A stretch of DNA of 64,000 nt from Stentor coeruleus (lineage: Eukaryota > Ciliophora > Heterotrichea > Heterotrichida > Stentoridae). Each line of letters begins with the position of its first letter. Within the stretch, counting starts at the first letter, position 1. The position numbers and the translations under genes were made by a program. Location of the stretch: the NCBI GenBank assembly GCA_001970955.1, contig MPUH01000195.1, positions 1-64,000 of the forward strand, read 5' to 3'. Below are positions 49,817 through 59,195 of this stretch, piece after piece. The notes under the pieces are model-generated. The model saw nothing but the letters and a program-made list of their open reading frames with translations, had not been told where the DNA came from and did not search any database.

Positions 49817-51370
49817 ATGAAAAGAGCATCCAAGTCAGATTACTTCCCTAAAAAAAGGGCATCGTTTCCAATTATAAACACCCAAAGGCTTAGCGAAGCA
49901 ATAGTCATCAAATCCTTCCAGCAAAATTCAAGCCCAAAGTTAGTCCTCCCATTGATTTCACCAAAGCCAATAAAATTAGTTTCACAATTTCGGTATATCC
50001 AAAAAGAGGCAGTTAATAAAGAAAGCAAGCATGAACTATTATTAGAAGATTCACTCACAATAAAACCCTCTCTAAAGTTTATCTCTAAAAAATCCAGTAT
50101 AAAAACGTCTTTGCAAATCCCTAATCTAAATGATCAACTGAATCCTGAAAAAATTAACTACCTAAAGCCTTTGTCTAATAAAATTGAGCCTATCAAGCAG
50201 AAATTAACTCATGAAGTACCAGAAAATAAATCCAATAGTAAAAATTACGACAAAAATTCTTCTGATGAAAGTTATGAAATAGAAAATGATGACTTCAATA
50301 CATTACCTTCATTCTCAGTTGTTGATATAAAAAAATTCAACTCACCTTCTGCTAGAAAAGATTCAACAAAAAAATCAACTGTCGGTAGTTTAATCTCAGA
50401 ACATAGTTTAAACTATATGCAAAGCAGCAGATTAAATTCTTTAAGAAGGGAAACTACAATTAACAATTTATTAGAAGAAATGAACTCAACTCCTAGTGTT
50501 TCAGTATTTCATGAACTCAAATTCAAAATTGTCACAAAAGATAATCTATTAGAAGGAATAAATGGGACAATGTTTAAATGGAAAGTAGTTGAACAAATAG
50601 GTTCAGGAAGTTTTGGTCAGGTATTTAAAGCTATTAATATTGAGTCTGGGAAAATTTTTGCTATTAAACGTTTGTATTATAATCCATCAAGCCAGCCTCA
50701 AGTAATTTTTATAAACAACATCTTGCAAGAAATTAAAATTTTACAAAAATTGAAAAATGGGCATATAGTAAAATATTTAGGCAGTGAAAAATTAAATGAT
50801 AATTATTGTATGTATATAGAATATCTTCCTGGAGGAAGTATTTCTAAATTATTATACAATGTTGGTGCATTACCAGAAATTACTGTTAGAGCTTATACAA
50901 AACAAATTTTAAAAGGACTTAAATATCTGCACTCTAATGGAATAATTCACAGAGACTTGAAAAGTGATAATATCTTATTAGATTCAAATGGAAAACTTAA
51001 ACTATGTGATTTTGGTTGTTCGAAAAGATATGAAAATGAAGTGAATGAATCTGGTTTTAATAATTCTGTAAAAGGTAGTTTACCATGGATGGCTCCAGAA
51101 GTTATGAAACAGTCAGGATATGGAAGAAAAGCTGATATATGGAGTTTAGGATGTGTTGTTATTGAAATGTTAAGTGGAAAACCCCCATGGAGTGGTACAG
51201 AAAATCAAGTAATACTTATGATGAATGTTATTGTCTATGGATCATTACCTGAAATTCCATCAGGAATCTCTGATTGCTCAAAAGATTTTATAATGAAATG
51301 TTTAAACAGAGACCCACTTAAAAGACCAACAGCTGATGAAATGCTAGTACATCCATTTGTCTGTAAATGA
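49817..51370 (+). CDS. STE11/MAP3K-like protein kinase
   Basis: The 517-residue protein has a basic, Ser/Lys-rich N-terminal half without recognised domains and a kinase domain from about residue 253 to the end. The kinase motifs are complete: IGSGSFGQVF (P-loop), AIKRL (Lys), HRDLKSDNILL (catalytic loop with the MAP3K-typical KSDN), CDFGCSK, a GSLPWMAPEV activation segment, and ADIWSLGCVVIEM. The order and the PWMAPEV-type motif place it with STE11/NPK1-like MAP kinase kinase kinases. Its targets would be MAP2Ks. It ends with TGA, one of the cases showing that UGA is a stop here. The next gene starts 49 bp later. Confidence 0.94.
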   Translation: MKRASKSDYFPKKRASFPIINTQRLSEAIVIKSFQQNSSPKLVLPLISPKPIKLVSQFRYIQKEAVNKESKHELLLEDSLTIKPSLKFISKKSSIKTSLQIPNLNDQLNPEKINYLKPLSNKIEPIKQKLTHEVPENKSNSKNYDKNSSDESYEIENDDFNTLPSFSVVDIKKFNSPSARKDSTKKSTVGSLISEHSLNYMQSSRLNSLRRETTINNLLEEMNSTPSVSVFHELKFKIVTKDNLLEGINGTMFKWKVVEQIGSGSFGQVFKAINIESGKIFAIKRLYYNPSSQPQVIFINNILQEIKILQKLKNGHIVKYLGSEKLNDNYCMYIEYLPGGSISKLLYNVGALPEITVRAYTKQILKGLKYLHSNGIIHRDLKSDNILLDSNGKLKLCDFGCSKRYENEVNESGFNNSVKGSLPWMAPEVMKQSGYGRKADIWSLGCVVIEMLSGKPPWSGTENQVILMMNVIVYGSLPEIPSGISDCSKDFIMKCLNRDPLKRPTADEMLVHPFVCK

Positions 51371-51419
51371 TTTTTATACTAAAATATAATTTTTTGATCA
51401 TTATTTCATAATAAATAAT

Positions 51420-51929
51420 ATGCTTAATTTTGCCATACAGTCAAGGTTAAATACTCTTATATTAGCAGATAGGAAAAATCAAATTCTCAGCTCATCATGT
51501 TTGCTTTTATTTGGTATTTGGTTATTCCCATTTTCTTTAGTTTTTATTCGGGAAGCTGAATCGGATATTATTTGTGTAGCTATTGGAACTTTGTATGTAC
51601 TCACTGGGATTTTTGGAATATTTGCTGGGAAAAATTATCAGATTAGTTCTTTGAAGGTTTATGTATGTTTGTTATATCTTTGTTTGATTATTAATGCGAT
51701 AATTATAGGTCTTGCTATAGTGATTATTGCTTTTTTGATTATTTGTAAGCCTGAATGTAGGAAAGGAAAGGAATCTTGTAAGGATGATTATTTTTTTTAT
51801 ATGTCGACTATTGCTATGTTTGCTTTTATTGCTTGGATTGCTATGATTGTGTTTTTGTATTTAAAAGTAGTCTTACTTAAAATGGCCCAAAATTTCAGAA
51901 ATGATCTTACTCGAGTATATAATTATTAG
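51420..51929 (+). CDS. Four-helix membrane protein (169 aa)
   Basis: Four hydrophobic segments can be placed at about residues 24-45, 51-69, 77-107 and 127-150, with a short Cys-containing loop (CKPECRKGKESCKDD) between the third and fourth. The plan is tetraspanin- or claudin-like in topology, but the CCG motif of tetraspanins is missing and no family is assigned. It follows the MAP3K gene by 49 bp on the same strand. Confidence 0.78.
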   Translation: MLNFAIQSRLNTLILADRKNQILSSSCLLLFGIWLFPFSLVFIREAESDIICVAIGTLYVLTGIFGIFAGKNYQISSLKVYVCLLYLCLIINAIIIGLAIVIIAFLIICKPECRKGKESCKDDYFFYMSTIAMFAFIAWIAMIVFLYLKVVLLKMAQNFRNDLTRVYNY

Positions 51930-53126
51930 TTTTTTATATAAGCTAGGGAATTCGCATTTTAGTGAAGTTTTAAATCCTTGTCTTAGTGTCCAAATTAGTA
52001 TGGTTTTATATATTAAAATTTTATAAGTAATGGTGTTATGATTAAAGAAATAAGGTTGGGAATTATTGATTATGAGTCTTTAAATTATATAGAGAATAAA
52101 GTGAGTAGAAGGAAAATATTTAGATATTCTATAGTTTGGATAATATTTTTTTTTTTGGGAAATTGTAGTAGGGGATATGATATTTTCTTTTGATTATCAA
52201 AACACCTAGTTTTTTTATGTTATTGAATTAGGAAAGTGATGTGAGGAGCTTAAAGTTCTTATTGGAAGGAGTCTAGTTATTGTTACAGCCTTCATAGTCG
52301 CATTTCAGTTTTTTGGTTGTTATATCTATTTTTTTTGAAGATTATAATAAATCAGGTTTATTTAAAGTTAGTGATTAATGGATTCATATAGAAAATCTTA
52401 TTAAATAAGGCTAGATATAAATTCGCTGATTAAGGTTATTTAATAATTCATAAAACTTCGTAATAAATAAAGGTTTTATCATCACATGATATTTTAGGAA
52501 TAAATTATAATTAAACAGTCCAATAAAAGAATATAATTACTGAATAAATTCAAAAGACTTTTTAGCATATCATTTAGTATTAAGCTAAAATTCCTAGATT
52601 TGCTAATCTTTATTAATAAATGAACTAAAATAAGTCTTGCAGCTAATATTCTATAACCTTCTTAATTTTTGAAATCAGAGTTAAATCTCCAATCTTTCTG
52701 TCAATTAAAGACTCATAACAGTGGATAAGGTTGAAATGGAGTATTTAAAAGATCTTTGATAACTTTAAGTTTTTATAATAAAACAAGATTATACCAAAAG
52801 TTAATGGTCTCACTCTTTTTTATAGATTAAGGAAGTGAACACTATCCAATAATGATTATAGTTAATCATGTTGCACATTCACTTCAGCTATAAAAAAATT
52901 TTCGAAGGAGTTTTTTAGTTTTAGTTTTATACAGGGTTATTAAATCATTCAAATTTTCATTATTATTTATTGAGTTTTATAAGCTGATAACTACACCTAA
53001 ACCAAAAACTAAAAGAAAAATTTGACTGAATGACACATTTTTAAAAATAAGCTTTCTGAGTAGTGTTCCGAGAGCAAAAAAGAAATAAGAATTTAAAGAG
53101 TATTTATCAAGATAAAGTATTAGTAA
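51930..53126. other. 1.2-kb gene-free convergent region
   Basis: AT-rich, G-rich on the left. No coding frame of note, tRNA or repeat was recognised. Confidence 0.6.
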
Positions 53127-54176
53127 TTATAATTTTATACTACCTGCGAAGTTAGTGTGTACTGATGATTTAAGTATATCACTAACATCAGAAGAGCTTT
53201 TTATATCTCTATAAGCCTTATAGTTTACATCCATATCCTTCGAGTCATCATGACTACAAGTTTCTTCCAAATCAGCCTTTTTAATATTAATCCCACTTTT
53301 TTTCAATTTGTCTTCCATATACCTTATCATTATAGAATTATTAAGCAATAGTAGCGTTTCTTCATGCATATAAGTTATATCAACTTGAACAACTTCAATA
53401 AGATACATAAAACATTCTAAATACTGAATGCAGTTATTAGATCTAGAAGCTATAGCCAAAATTTGCAATGCCCCTTCTCCGTTTTTGTTTTTTATATGAA
53501 AATCAGCATAGTTCATCTCAAAAAGCATCTTAATCATTACGAAATTGCATATTTTTACTGCAATTAAAGCGCAATTTTCTCCAGTGACCTCATTGATATA
53601 ATGAACATTTAAAGTATAAGGTGGAATATTTTCTGTAAAATAAGTATGCAAATAATATACTATATTCACATGACCCATTAAACAAGCTAGTTGGGCCGGA
53701 GTATATATTTTCTTATTTCCGCCATATTGATTGCTGGTAGAAAAAGACAACCAGTAAGTTTTATCATTTCCTTCTTCTTCATCTTCGTATTTTTTCAAAC
53801 TTGAAATATAAGAAACTATATAATGTTTTAATATATCAATAAATCCTTTTTCGCATATAAAACTGATTGCACTTACTTTTTGCTTTTTAAAAATTTCTTC
53901 TGTAACAGTAATCGATGCTTTTAGCTTATGAACTAAGTATAAGTAGCATTTTTCACTACCAAGCCAAATTGTATAGCCTAAAAAGTTCAAAAGCGTATTT
54001 TCAATTGGCAAAATCATTTGGTTTAAAGAGTCTTCTAAGTTCAGTTTCTCTTCATGGCAATAAAGACGAATCAAGCTTGCTAGGCTTACAGGATCATCAT
54101 TTTTGATAGAATTTTGTATTCTTACTACTGTTGCGGATTCTTGAACTCGCTGAGAACGGCAAGATTTGCAGCCCAT
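53127..54176 (-). CDS. Lipid-anchored ankyrin-like protein MGCKSC (copy A)
   Basis: The 349-residue protein begins MGCKSCRSQ, a myristoylation plus palmitoylation signal. The middle (about 95-260) consists of ankyrin-like helix pairs: YTPAQLACLMGHVNIVYYLH is the clearest repeat, followed by CALIAVKICNFVMIKMLFE and GALQILAIASRS. The C-terminal 60 residues are polar. It is clearly paralogous to the gene at 55105-56160: both share the N-terminal MGCxxCRSQ, the ankyrin repeats and the order of all segments. The fold suggests a membrane-anchored protein-binding scaffold; partners are unknown. Confidence 0.87.
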   Translation of the reverse strand: MGCKSCRSQRVQESATVVRIQNSIKNDDPVSLASLIRLYCHEEKLNLEDSLNQMILPIENTLLNFLGYTIWLGSEKCYLYLVHKLKASITVTEEIFKKQKVSAISFICEKGFIDILKHYIVSYISSLKKYEDEEEGNDKTYWLSFSTSNQYGGNKKIYTPAQLACLMGHVNIVYYLHTYFTENIPPYTLNVHYINEVTGENCALIAVKICNFVMIKMLFEMNYADFHIKNKNGEGALQILAIASRSNNCIQYLECFMYLIEVVQVDITYMHEETLLLLNNSIMIRYMEDKLKKSGINIKKADLEETCSHDDSKDMDVNYKAYRDIKSSSDVSDILKSSVHTNFAGSIKL

Positions 54177-55104
54177 TTCTAATAATTATAATGTTATGAT
54201 AATTAGTTACAAAATGTCAGTACTTAATTTGTTCCATTCATTCCTTAGGACCCTCTCAGTATCATATCATAATAAATAATTGAATTATAAACTTAAATAA
54301 ATCTTTGGATATGTTAATGTTGGGGATATTTAAAGTAAAGAAAGCTGTTAAGGAAAATCAGAAAAACTTTTCTGATTATAACCTAATTTTGTATTTATAA
54401 AAAAATTATGTCTTTTTGTTGCATAGAAAAAGTTGATGCTAATGGATTGGGAAATGAGTTTTTTTTGAAAACGTTTAAGGGTGTAATCAAAAACCCATGA
54501 TTTTTTGAGTTTTAGTTTTAATTTTTAGATGATGAATAAAAAGCAAGAAATTGATAAAAGATTTATTTTTGTAAGGGAAATGATGTGTTGATTTTTAGTT
54601 ATTAGTAGATAGATTTGCTAATGATTTGCTTTTTTGGCATATATGTTTTTAGGGAAATTCTTCCATCTAGCCACCATTTATCATGGCTGGAATAAAGACT
54701 GGAATTCTTATTGAAATAACTCAAAATATCACTTAGTTTTTGATAAGAAAGTCTAGGTTTTTGATGTGAGGAACCAAAAAAAGAATGCTACTATTATCCT
54801 ATTCTATTAAAAATTCCAATTTAAGTTTCTTACAAAATTAGACAGTATATCAATTTGCAAAACATAAAACCCATCAGTATAAACACTAAAGTGTATGAAA
54901 ATTAGTAAACCAAAAAAAAAATACAATAATTACTTGTGTTTCATTCCATACAACTCCAGAATATAATAATTTTATAGTTTCCCTAAAAGTTAACCTAAAC
55001 TTACAAGATTTCCTAAAAAATCTTTTACCAAGATAGTCTATCAAGATTTAATTATCTTAGCCTTCAATCAAAAATATTACCTTATTTATAATTATTTCCA
55101 TATT
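54177..55104. other. Intergenic region between two paralogous genes
   Basis: AT-rich DNA with no open frame, RNA gene or repeat that I could support. Its left part should carry the promoter of the MGCKSC copy. Confidence 0.6.
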
Positions 55105-56160
55105 TTATTCACAAGGTATACTTAAACTACCTAAAAAGCCTGTACGATTTGATTCTTCTGGGATCTCGCTTAATTCAGAAGGACTTTGCGTTTCCCTCTC
55201 CATAAATTCATTAGAAAATAAAACTTTTGATGGTTTTTTGTAATAAACATTTTCCAAATCTTCTTTTGTTACAAGAATCCCTAGATTCTTCAATTTTTCT
55301 TCAAAGAACTTTATGACAACTCTATTTTCGAGTTGAAGCAAGATTTCTTCATGCTTTTGCATTATATCAATTTTTATAACATCTATCAAGTACATTATGC
55401 ATTCAATATATTGGAAATTACTTTTTGTTCTAGAAGCAGATGTTAATATTTCAATGGCTGTTTCTCCTTCTTTATTTGATAAGCCAAATTCAGCTTCTCC
55501 AGCTTCGTAAAGCAGTTTCATCATTACGAAATTGCATTTTTTAAGTGAAATAAGTGCACAGTTTTCCCATGTCTCATTATTTAGATGATGGATGTTAAGA
55601 GTATATGGTGGATTTTCTTGGGAGAAGTAATTTATAGTGTAATGAACAATGTTTATATGCCCTTGGCTTGTAGCTATTTGTATTGGAGTATAATAATTTG
55701 GGATTTCTGTATTTAAACATCTTGTGCTGAATGATAGCTGATTGAGTAAAGTAAGGGAATTTCCTTCTTGAAGCTTATTAAATTTAGCAACATAAAAAGG
55801 AAGGTAATGTTTAAAAATATCAAAATAACCTTTTTCACAAATGTAGCTCATAAGACTAAGTTTTTCTCCTATGAAAAACTCTTCAATTGCGATGATTAGG
55901 TCTTTGAATTTTGATGTAAACAGGAAAAAACAATTAGAGCTCCCGATCCAAGCCGCATATGAAGGGGGATTGAAAAACTTTGTCCCGATATTAATGCACC
56001 TTTTCAAAAGAATTTCTTCAGTCTGATTTTTTTTATCCTTAGCCATTTGGGTAAGCAGGGACTCTAAACTTCCTTTATCATCATTATTAATATATTGTTG
56101 CATTCTTTTTACAACACTATATTCTTTAATTCCTTGACTACGACATTCATGACAGCCCAT
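55105..56160 (-). CDS. Lipid-anchored ankyrin-like protein MGCHEC (copy B)
   Basis: The 351-residue paralogue of the gene at 53127-54176 begins MGCHECRSQ. Ankyrin-like repeats are seen at YTPIQIATSQGHINIVHYTI, CALISLKKCNFVMMKLLYE and TAIEILTSASRT. The two copies are diverged over their whole length, so the tandem duplication is old. The start codon lies only 114 bp from that of a DHHC palmitoyltransferase read in the opposite direction; the N-terminal Cys residues here are the kind of substrate such an enzyme modifies. That link is an inference from position only. Confidence 0.87.
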   Translation of the reverse strand: MGCHECRSQGIKEYSVVKRMQQYINNDDKGSLESLLTQMAKDKKNQTEEILLKRCINIGTKFFNPPSYAAWIGSSNCFFLFTSKFKDLIIAIEEFFIGEKLSLMSYICEKGYFDIFKHYLPFYVAKFNKLQEGNSLTLLNQLSFSTRCLNTEIPNYYTPIQIATSQGHINIVHYTINYFSQENPPYTLNIHHLNNETWENCALISLKKCNFVMMKLLYEAGEAEFGLSNKEGETAIEILTSASRTKSNFQYIECIMYLIDVIKIDIMQKHEEILLQLENRVVIKFFEEKLKNLGILVTKEDLENVYYKKPSKVLFSNEFMERETQSPSELSEIPEESNRTGFLGSLSIPCE

Positions 56161-56274
56161 TTATTTATTACTTACATTACTGCATTTTTCATATTATCTC
56201 AACTCATATTTAGTATATAATTTAATACCATTTTTTACTATTTAACTATACAATTTATTTTATATGCAATAAGT

Positions 56275-57042
56275 ATGTATAGATACAGAAGAAACAATGG
56301 GTTTTCTCGTCCTTATAGTTATACACAAATATCATCTTGGGTATTTATTATTATTCAAATTATTGTATTTGTAGTATTAACATTACCTTTACTTACCCTA
56401 TTTCATTTGGTACATCATATTTAGATTGCTGCTTGCATTATGTTTTTTTTTTCTTTATCTTTACTCATCTACTTTTGGATTCGGGTTTCTTTAGCAAGAC
56501 TTATTGATGATGCTTCATATAATATTGATACAGCAAGATTATGCAACTATTGTTGTGCTAATGTTAATTCTGAAAGCAAACATTGCAAGATATGTAATAA
56601 ATGTGTTCCAAAATTTGATCATCATTGTGGTATTTTGAATACATGTATAGGTATGGGGAATTATAAATTTTTTATATGTTTACTTCTTTCCTTATTACTT
56701 TACAATTGTGCTATTGCCGGGTTTTCTGGGAGGATGATAGGAGATTATTTTATTTCAAATGAAGAATTTGTTCATAGAAGTAGAAGAATTGGAAGATTTA
56801 TAAATATTCATGCTTCTGTTGTTATGAATTTTCTTTTATGTATATCAAGTGGGTTGATAAATGTTGTGATTTTATTTCTGCTTGTTTTTCATTTGTATTT
56901 GAGGATAAATCATTTGACTACTTATCAGTATATCCAACAAAGTAGAAATAAAAGAGAAGACCAAATACGCACAGGAGAAACAATCAACTCGAATGTTAAT
57001 AAAACAGAAATAGACAATATTAAAGTGACTCCAGCATGCTAA
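56275..57042 (+). CDS. DHHC-type protein S-acyltransferase with one 15-nt intron
   Basis: The spliced protein has 250 residues. Two membrane helices (about 22-45 and 46-68) precede the Cys-rich domain: CNYCCANVNSESKHCKICNK, then CVPKFDHHCGILNTCIGMGN with the catalytic DHHC. Two further helices follow (FFICLLLSLLLYNC; VVMNFLLCISSGLINVVILF). The usual TTxE motif reads TTYQ. The enzyme transfers palmitate to cytosolic Cys. The start at 56275 is supported by the intron GTACATCATATTTAG (56410-56424), whose removal joins TLFHL to IAACIMFFF and so completes the first two membrane helices; without it the protein would lack the first one. Confidence 0.93.
56410..56424 (+). other. 15-nt spliceosomal intron in the DHHC gene
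   Basis: GTACATCATATTTAG, GT-AG, A at position 10 after T. It is in frame with the exons and contains TAG, so retention would stop translation before the second membrane helix. Confidence 0.93.
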
Positions 57043-57746
57043 TTCAACAAAAAACTTTTACTTATTATCATTCATAAATATAATAGTTTTGTTTGTATTA
57101 ATTAGGAAGATAAGATATATTTAAATATAAAAGAAGAATTGAAGATAGATCTTTTGAGCATTGAATAAAATTTTCTAGTATGATAAACTATTTAATTATT
57201 CAAAACAGAGAAATTTTGAGAATTCAGTTATTACATTTATTAGTTAAATTGCAAGTAAACTAGAACTGATAAATTGGAAGATTTAAGTTAAGGTAATGCA
57301 GTTTTTTAATTAATAATATATTTATCACTTATATCCAAAAAAATTGGAATATCATCTTAACCTAGCTTTCTCAGAGATGGCTGAATATCTAAATGAAATC
57401 ACATTAGCCTATTTAAGTCAAATACTTTACTCTAACTAAAAATCTATTAACTTATAGTCTAAATCTCCAGATTCATAAAAATTATAATTCTATAAAACAA
57501 CTTTTATAAATACATCAATATTTTTTTACACGCCATCATATACTCAAAGTTTCATAATTTCAATACGCGCATAAAAAACTGAAAAAAAAATTTTACTAAA
57601 TTTTTCGATTCTAATTTATTTAAATCCATAAAAGTATCAATATAAAACCAAAATAAAAATCATTAGTCTATATCATTTCATTAACTAATCAAATCCTTAC
57701 AAATAAAAAAAGATATATGAATTGCATAAAATGATCAAATATATAA
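57043..57746. other. Intergenic region
   Basis: Between two plus-strand genes: G-rich left part, C/A-rich right part without genes or repeats. Confidence 0.6.
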
Positions 57747-59069
57747 ATGGGAAACAAAGCGCCGAAATCAGAACCACAACAGAGTCTTAAAGAAGTACCC
57801 TCACGTTTCTTATACGTTCAAGGTCTTAATGAATCAAATCAATGTGGTAAGGACGGTTATCCTTTTAATAGAGATAAATGTGTGGTAACAGCAGTAGGAG
57901 GGATGAATCATAATTTGGCTATTTTGAGTAATGGAGAATTTGTGTCATGGGGTACGAACGAGTTTGGGCAACTAGGAACAGAATCAGACTCATATTTAAC
58001 AGCATTTATTTTGGAACCAACAGTCATATGTCCAATATCACTTCCTCGAAGCATTGGGGCAATTAGAATTATCAGTATTTCTGCAGGAATTTGGCACTCT
58101 GGCTGTGTAAGTGATGCAGCACAAGTATTCACTTGGGGATTAGGGACAGAAGGACAGCTTGGAATTAACCCACGTTCATTTTCCTTAACAAAAAACCCTG
58201 AGAACGGGGGGAAATATATTTTAAGACCAACTATTATCGACTCTTTATCATCAAAAAATTGTCAAAGTATTTACTGTGGAAGTGACTACACAATAATAAA
58301 ATCATCAGATCATAAAGTTTATTCTTTTGGAAATGGAAAAGAAGGAGTATTAGGAAATGGCAATACATCTTCAACTCATATTCCTCAAGAAATTCAGATT
58401 TTTACCGGAGCACATATAAAAAAAATTGCTTGTGGATGGAATCATTGTTTAGCTTTAACATCAAAAGGTAATGTTTTTCAATGGGGAAACCAGCTTAAAG
58501 ATATCTTAGAAGTAAATGAGCCAATTTTGTTTCCAAGGATTGTCTCAGAACTTGAAAATTATTTTATCACTGATATTGCATGTGGTGATTATCATTCTTG
58601 TGCTTTATCAAGTAAAGATCCAAATGTTTTATTTACTTGGGGAAGTAATGGTTATGGACAGCTTGGAATCCCATCTTTTGATCTTGAATTGATTTCTTAT
58701 TCTCCAGCAAGAGTAGATGTGGGTGATGCTACTCAAGTTATTTGTGGAGGACTTTTTACTATGATTAGGTTAAAAGATAATACTGTTATGGCATGGGGAT
58801 GTAATAGACAAAAACAAATTGGTAATGGGTTTGCAAATATTGTCAAAGAACCATCTGTAATTCTTCATAAAAATATAGGGTTGAAAAGAATTACTTGTGG
58901 ATATTCTCATGTTATGTTTTTAAGTAATTCAATGATTTCAAAAGATGAAATTATTAATCCTGAAAGCGAGGTCAAGAGAAGAATTTTTCATGATGATGCA
59001 AGACCTGAAAGCTCAGGAGATTTTACTTCAGATAGAGAAGAAAAAATGCATCCATTTAAATATAGATAA
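57747..59069 (+). CDS. RCC1-repeat protein with possible N-terminal lipid anchor
   Basis: The 440-residue protein starts MGNKAPKSE, a possible myristoylation site although Pro-6 is unfavourable. RCC1-type repeats of about 50-60 residues fill residues 20-400 (SWGTNEFGQLGTES, TWGLGTEGQLGINP, SFGNGKEGVLGNG, TWGSNGYGQLGIPS, AWGCNRQKQIGNG), giving a seven-bladed propeller. RCC1 itself is the Ran exchange factor; many related proteins use the propeller for other small GTPases or for binding. A membrane-anchored version is unlikely to be nuclear RCC1. The C-terminal 50 residues are polar. Confidence 0.92.
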   Translation: MGNKAPKSEPQQSLKEVPSRFLYVQGLNESNQCGKDGYPFNRDKCVVTAVGGMNHNLAILSNGEFVSWGTNEFGQLGTESDSYLTAFILEPTVICPISLPRSIGAIRIISISAGIWHSGCVSDAAQVFTWGLGTEGQLGINPRSFSLTKNPENGGKYILRPTIIDSLSSKNCQSIYCGSDYTIIKSSDHKVYSFGNGKEGVLGNGNTSSTHIPQEIQIFTGAHIKKIACGWNHCLALTSKGNVFQWGNQLKDILEVNEPILFPRIVSELENYFITDIACGDYHSCALSSKDPNVLFTWGSNGYGQLGIPSFDLELISYSPARVDVGDATQVICGGLFTMIRLKDNTVMAWGCNRQKQIGNGFANIVKEPSVILHKNIGLKRITCGYSHVMFLSNSMISKDEIINPESEVKRRIFHDDARPESSGDFTSDREEKMHPFKYR

Positions 59070-59195
59070 TGCATTATAAAAAGTCTTATGCTTGATATAA
59101 TTATTATGGGTAATCATAAAAATTTTCGAATTTAAATTTTATGATCATAACTTATGCGATTGATATTTTTATTATAAGTTGTACAGTTATAAAAT

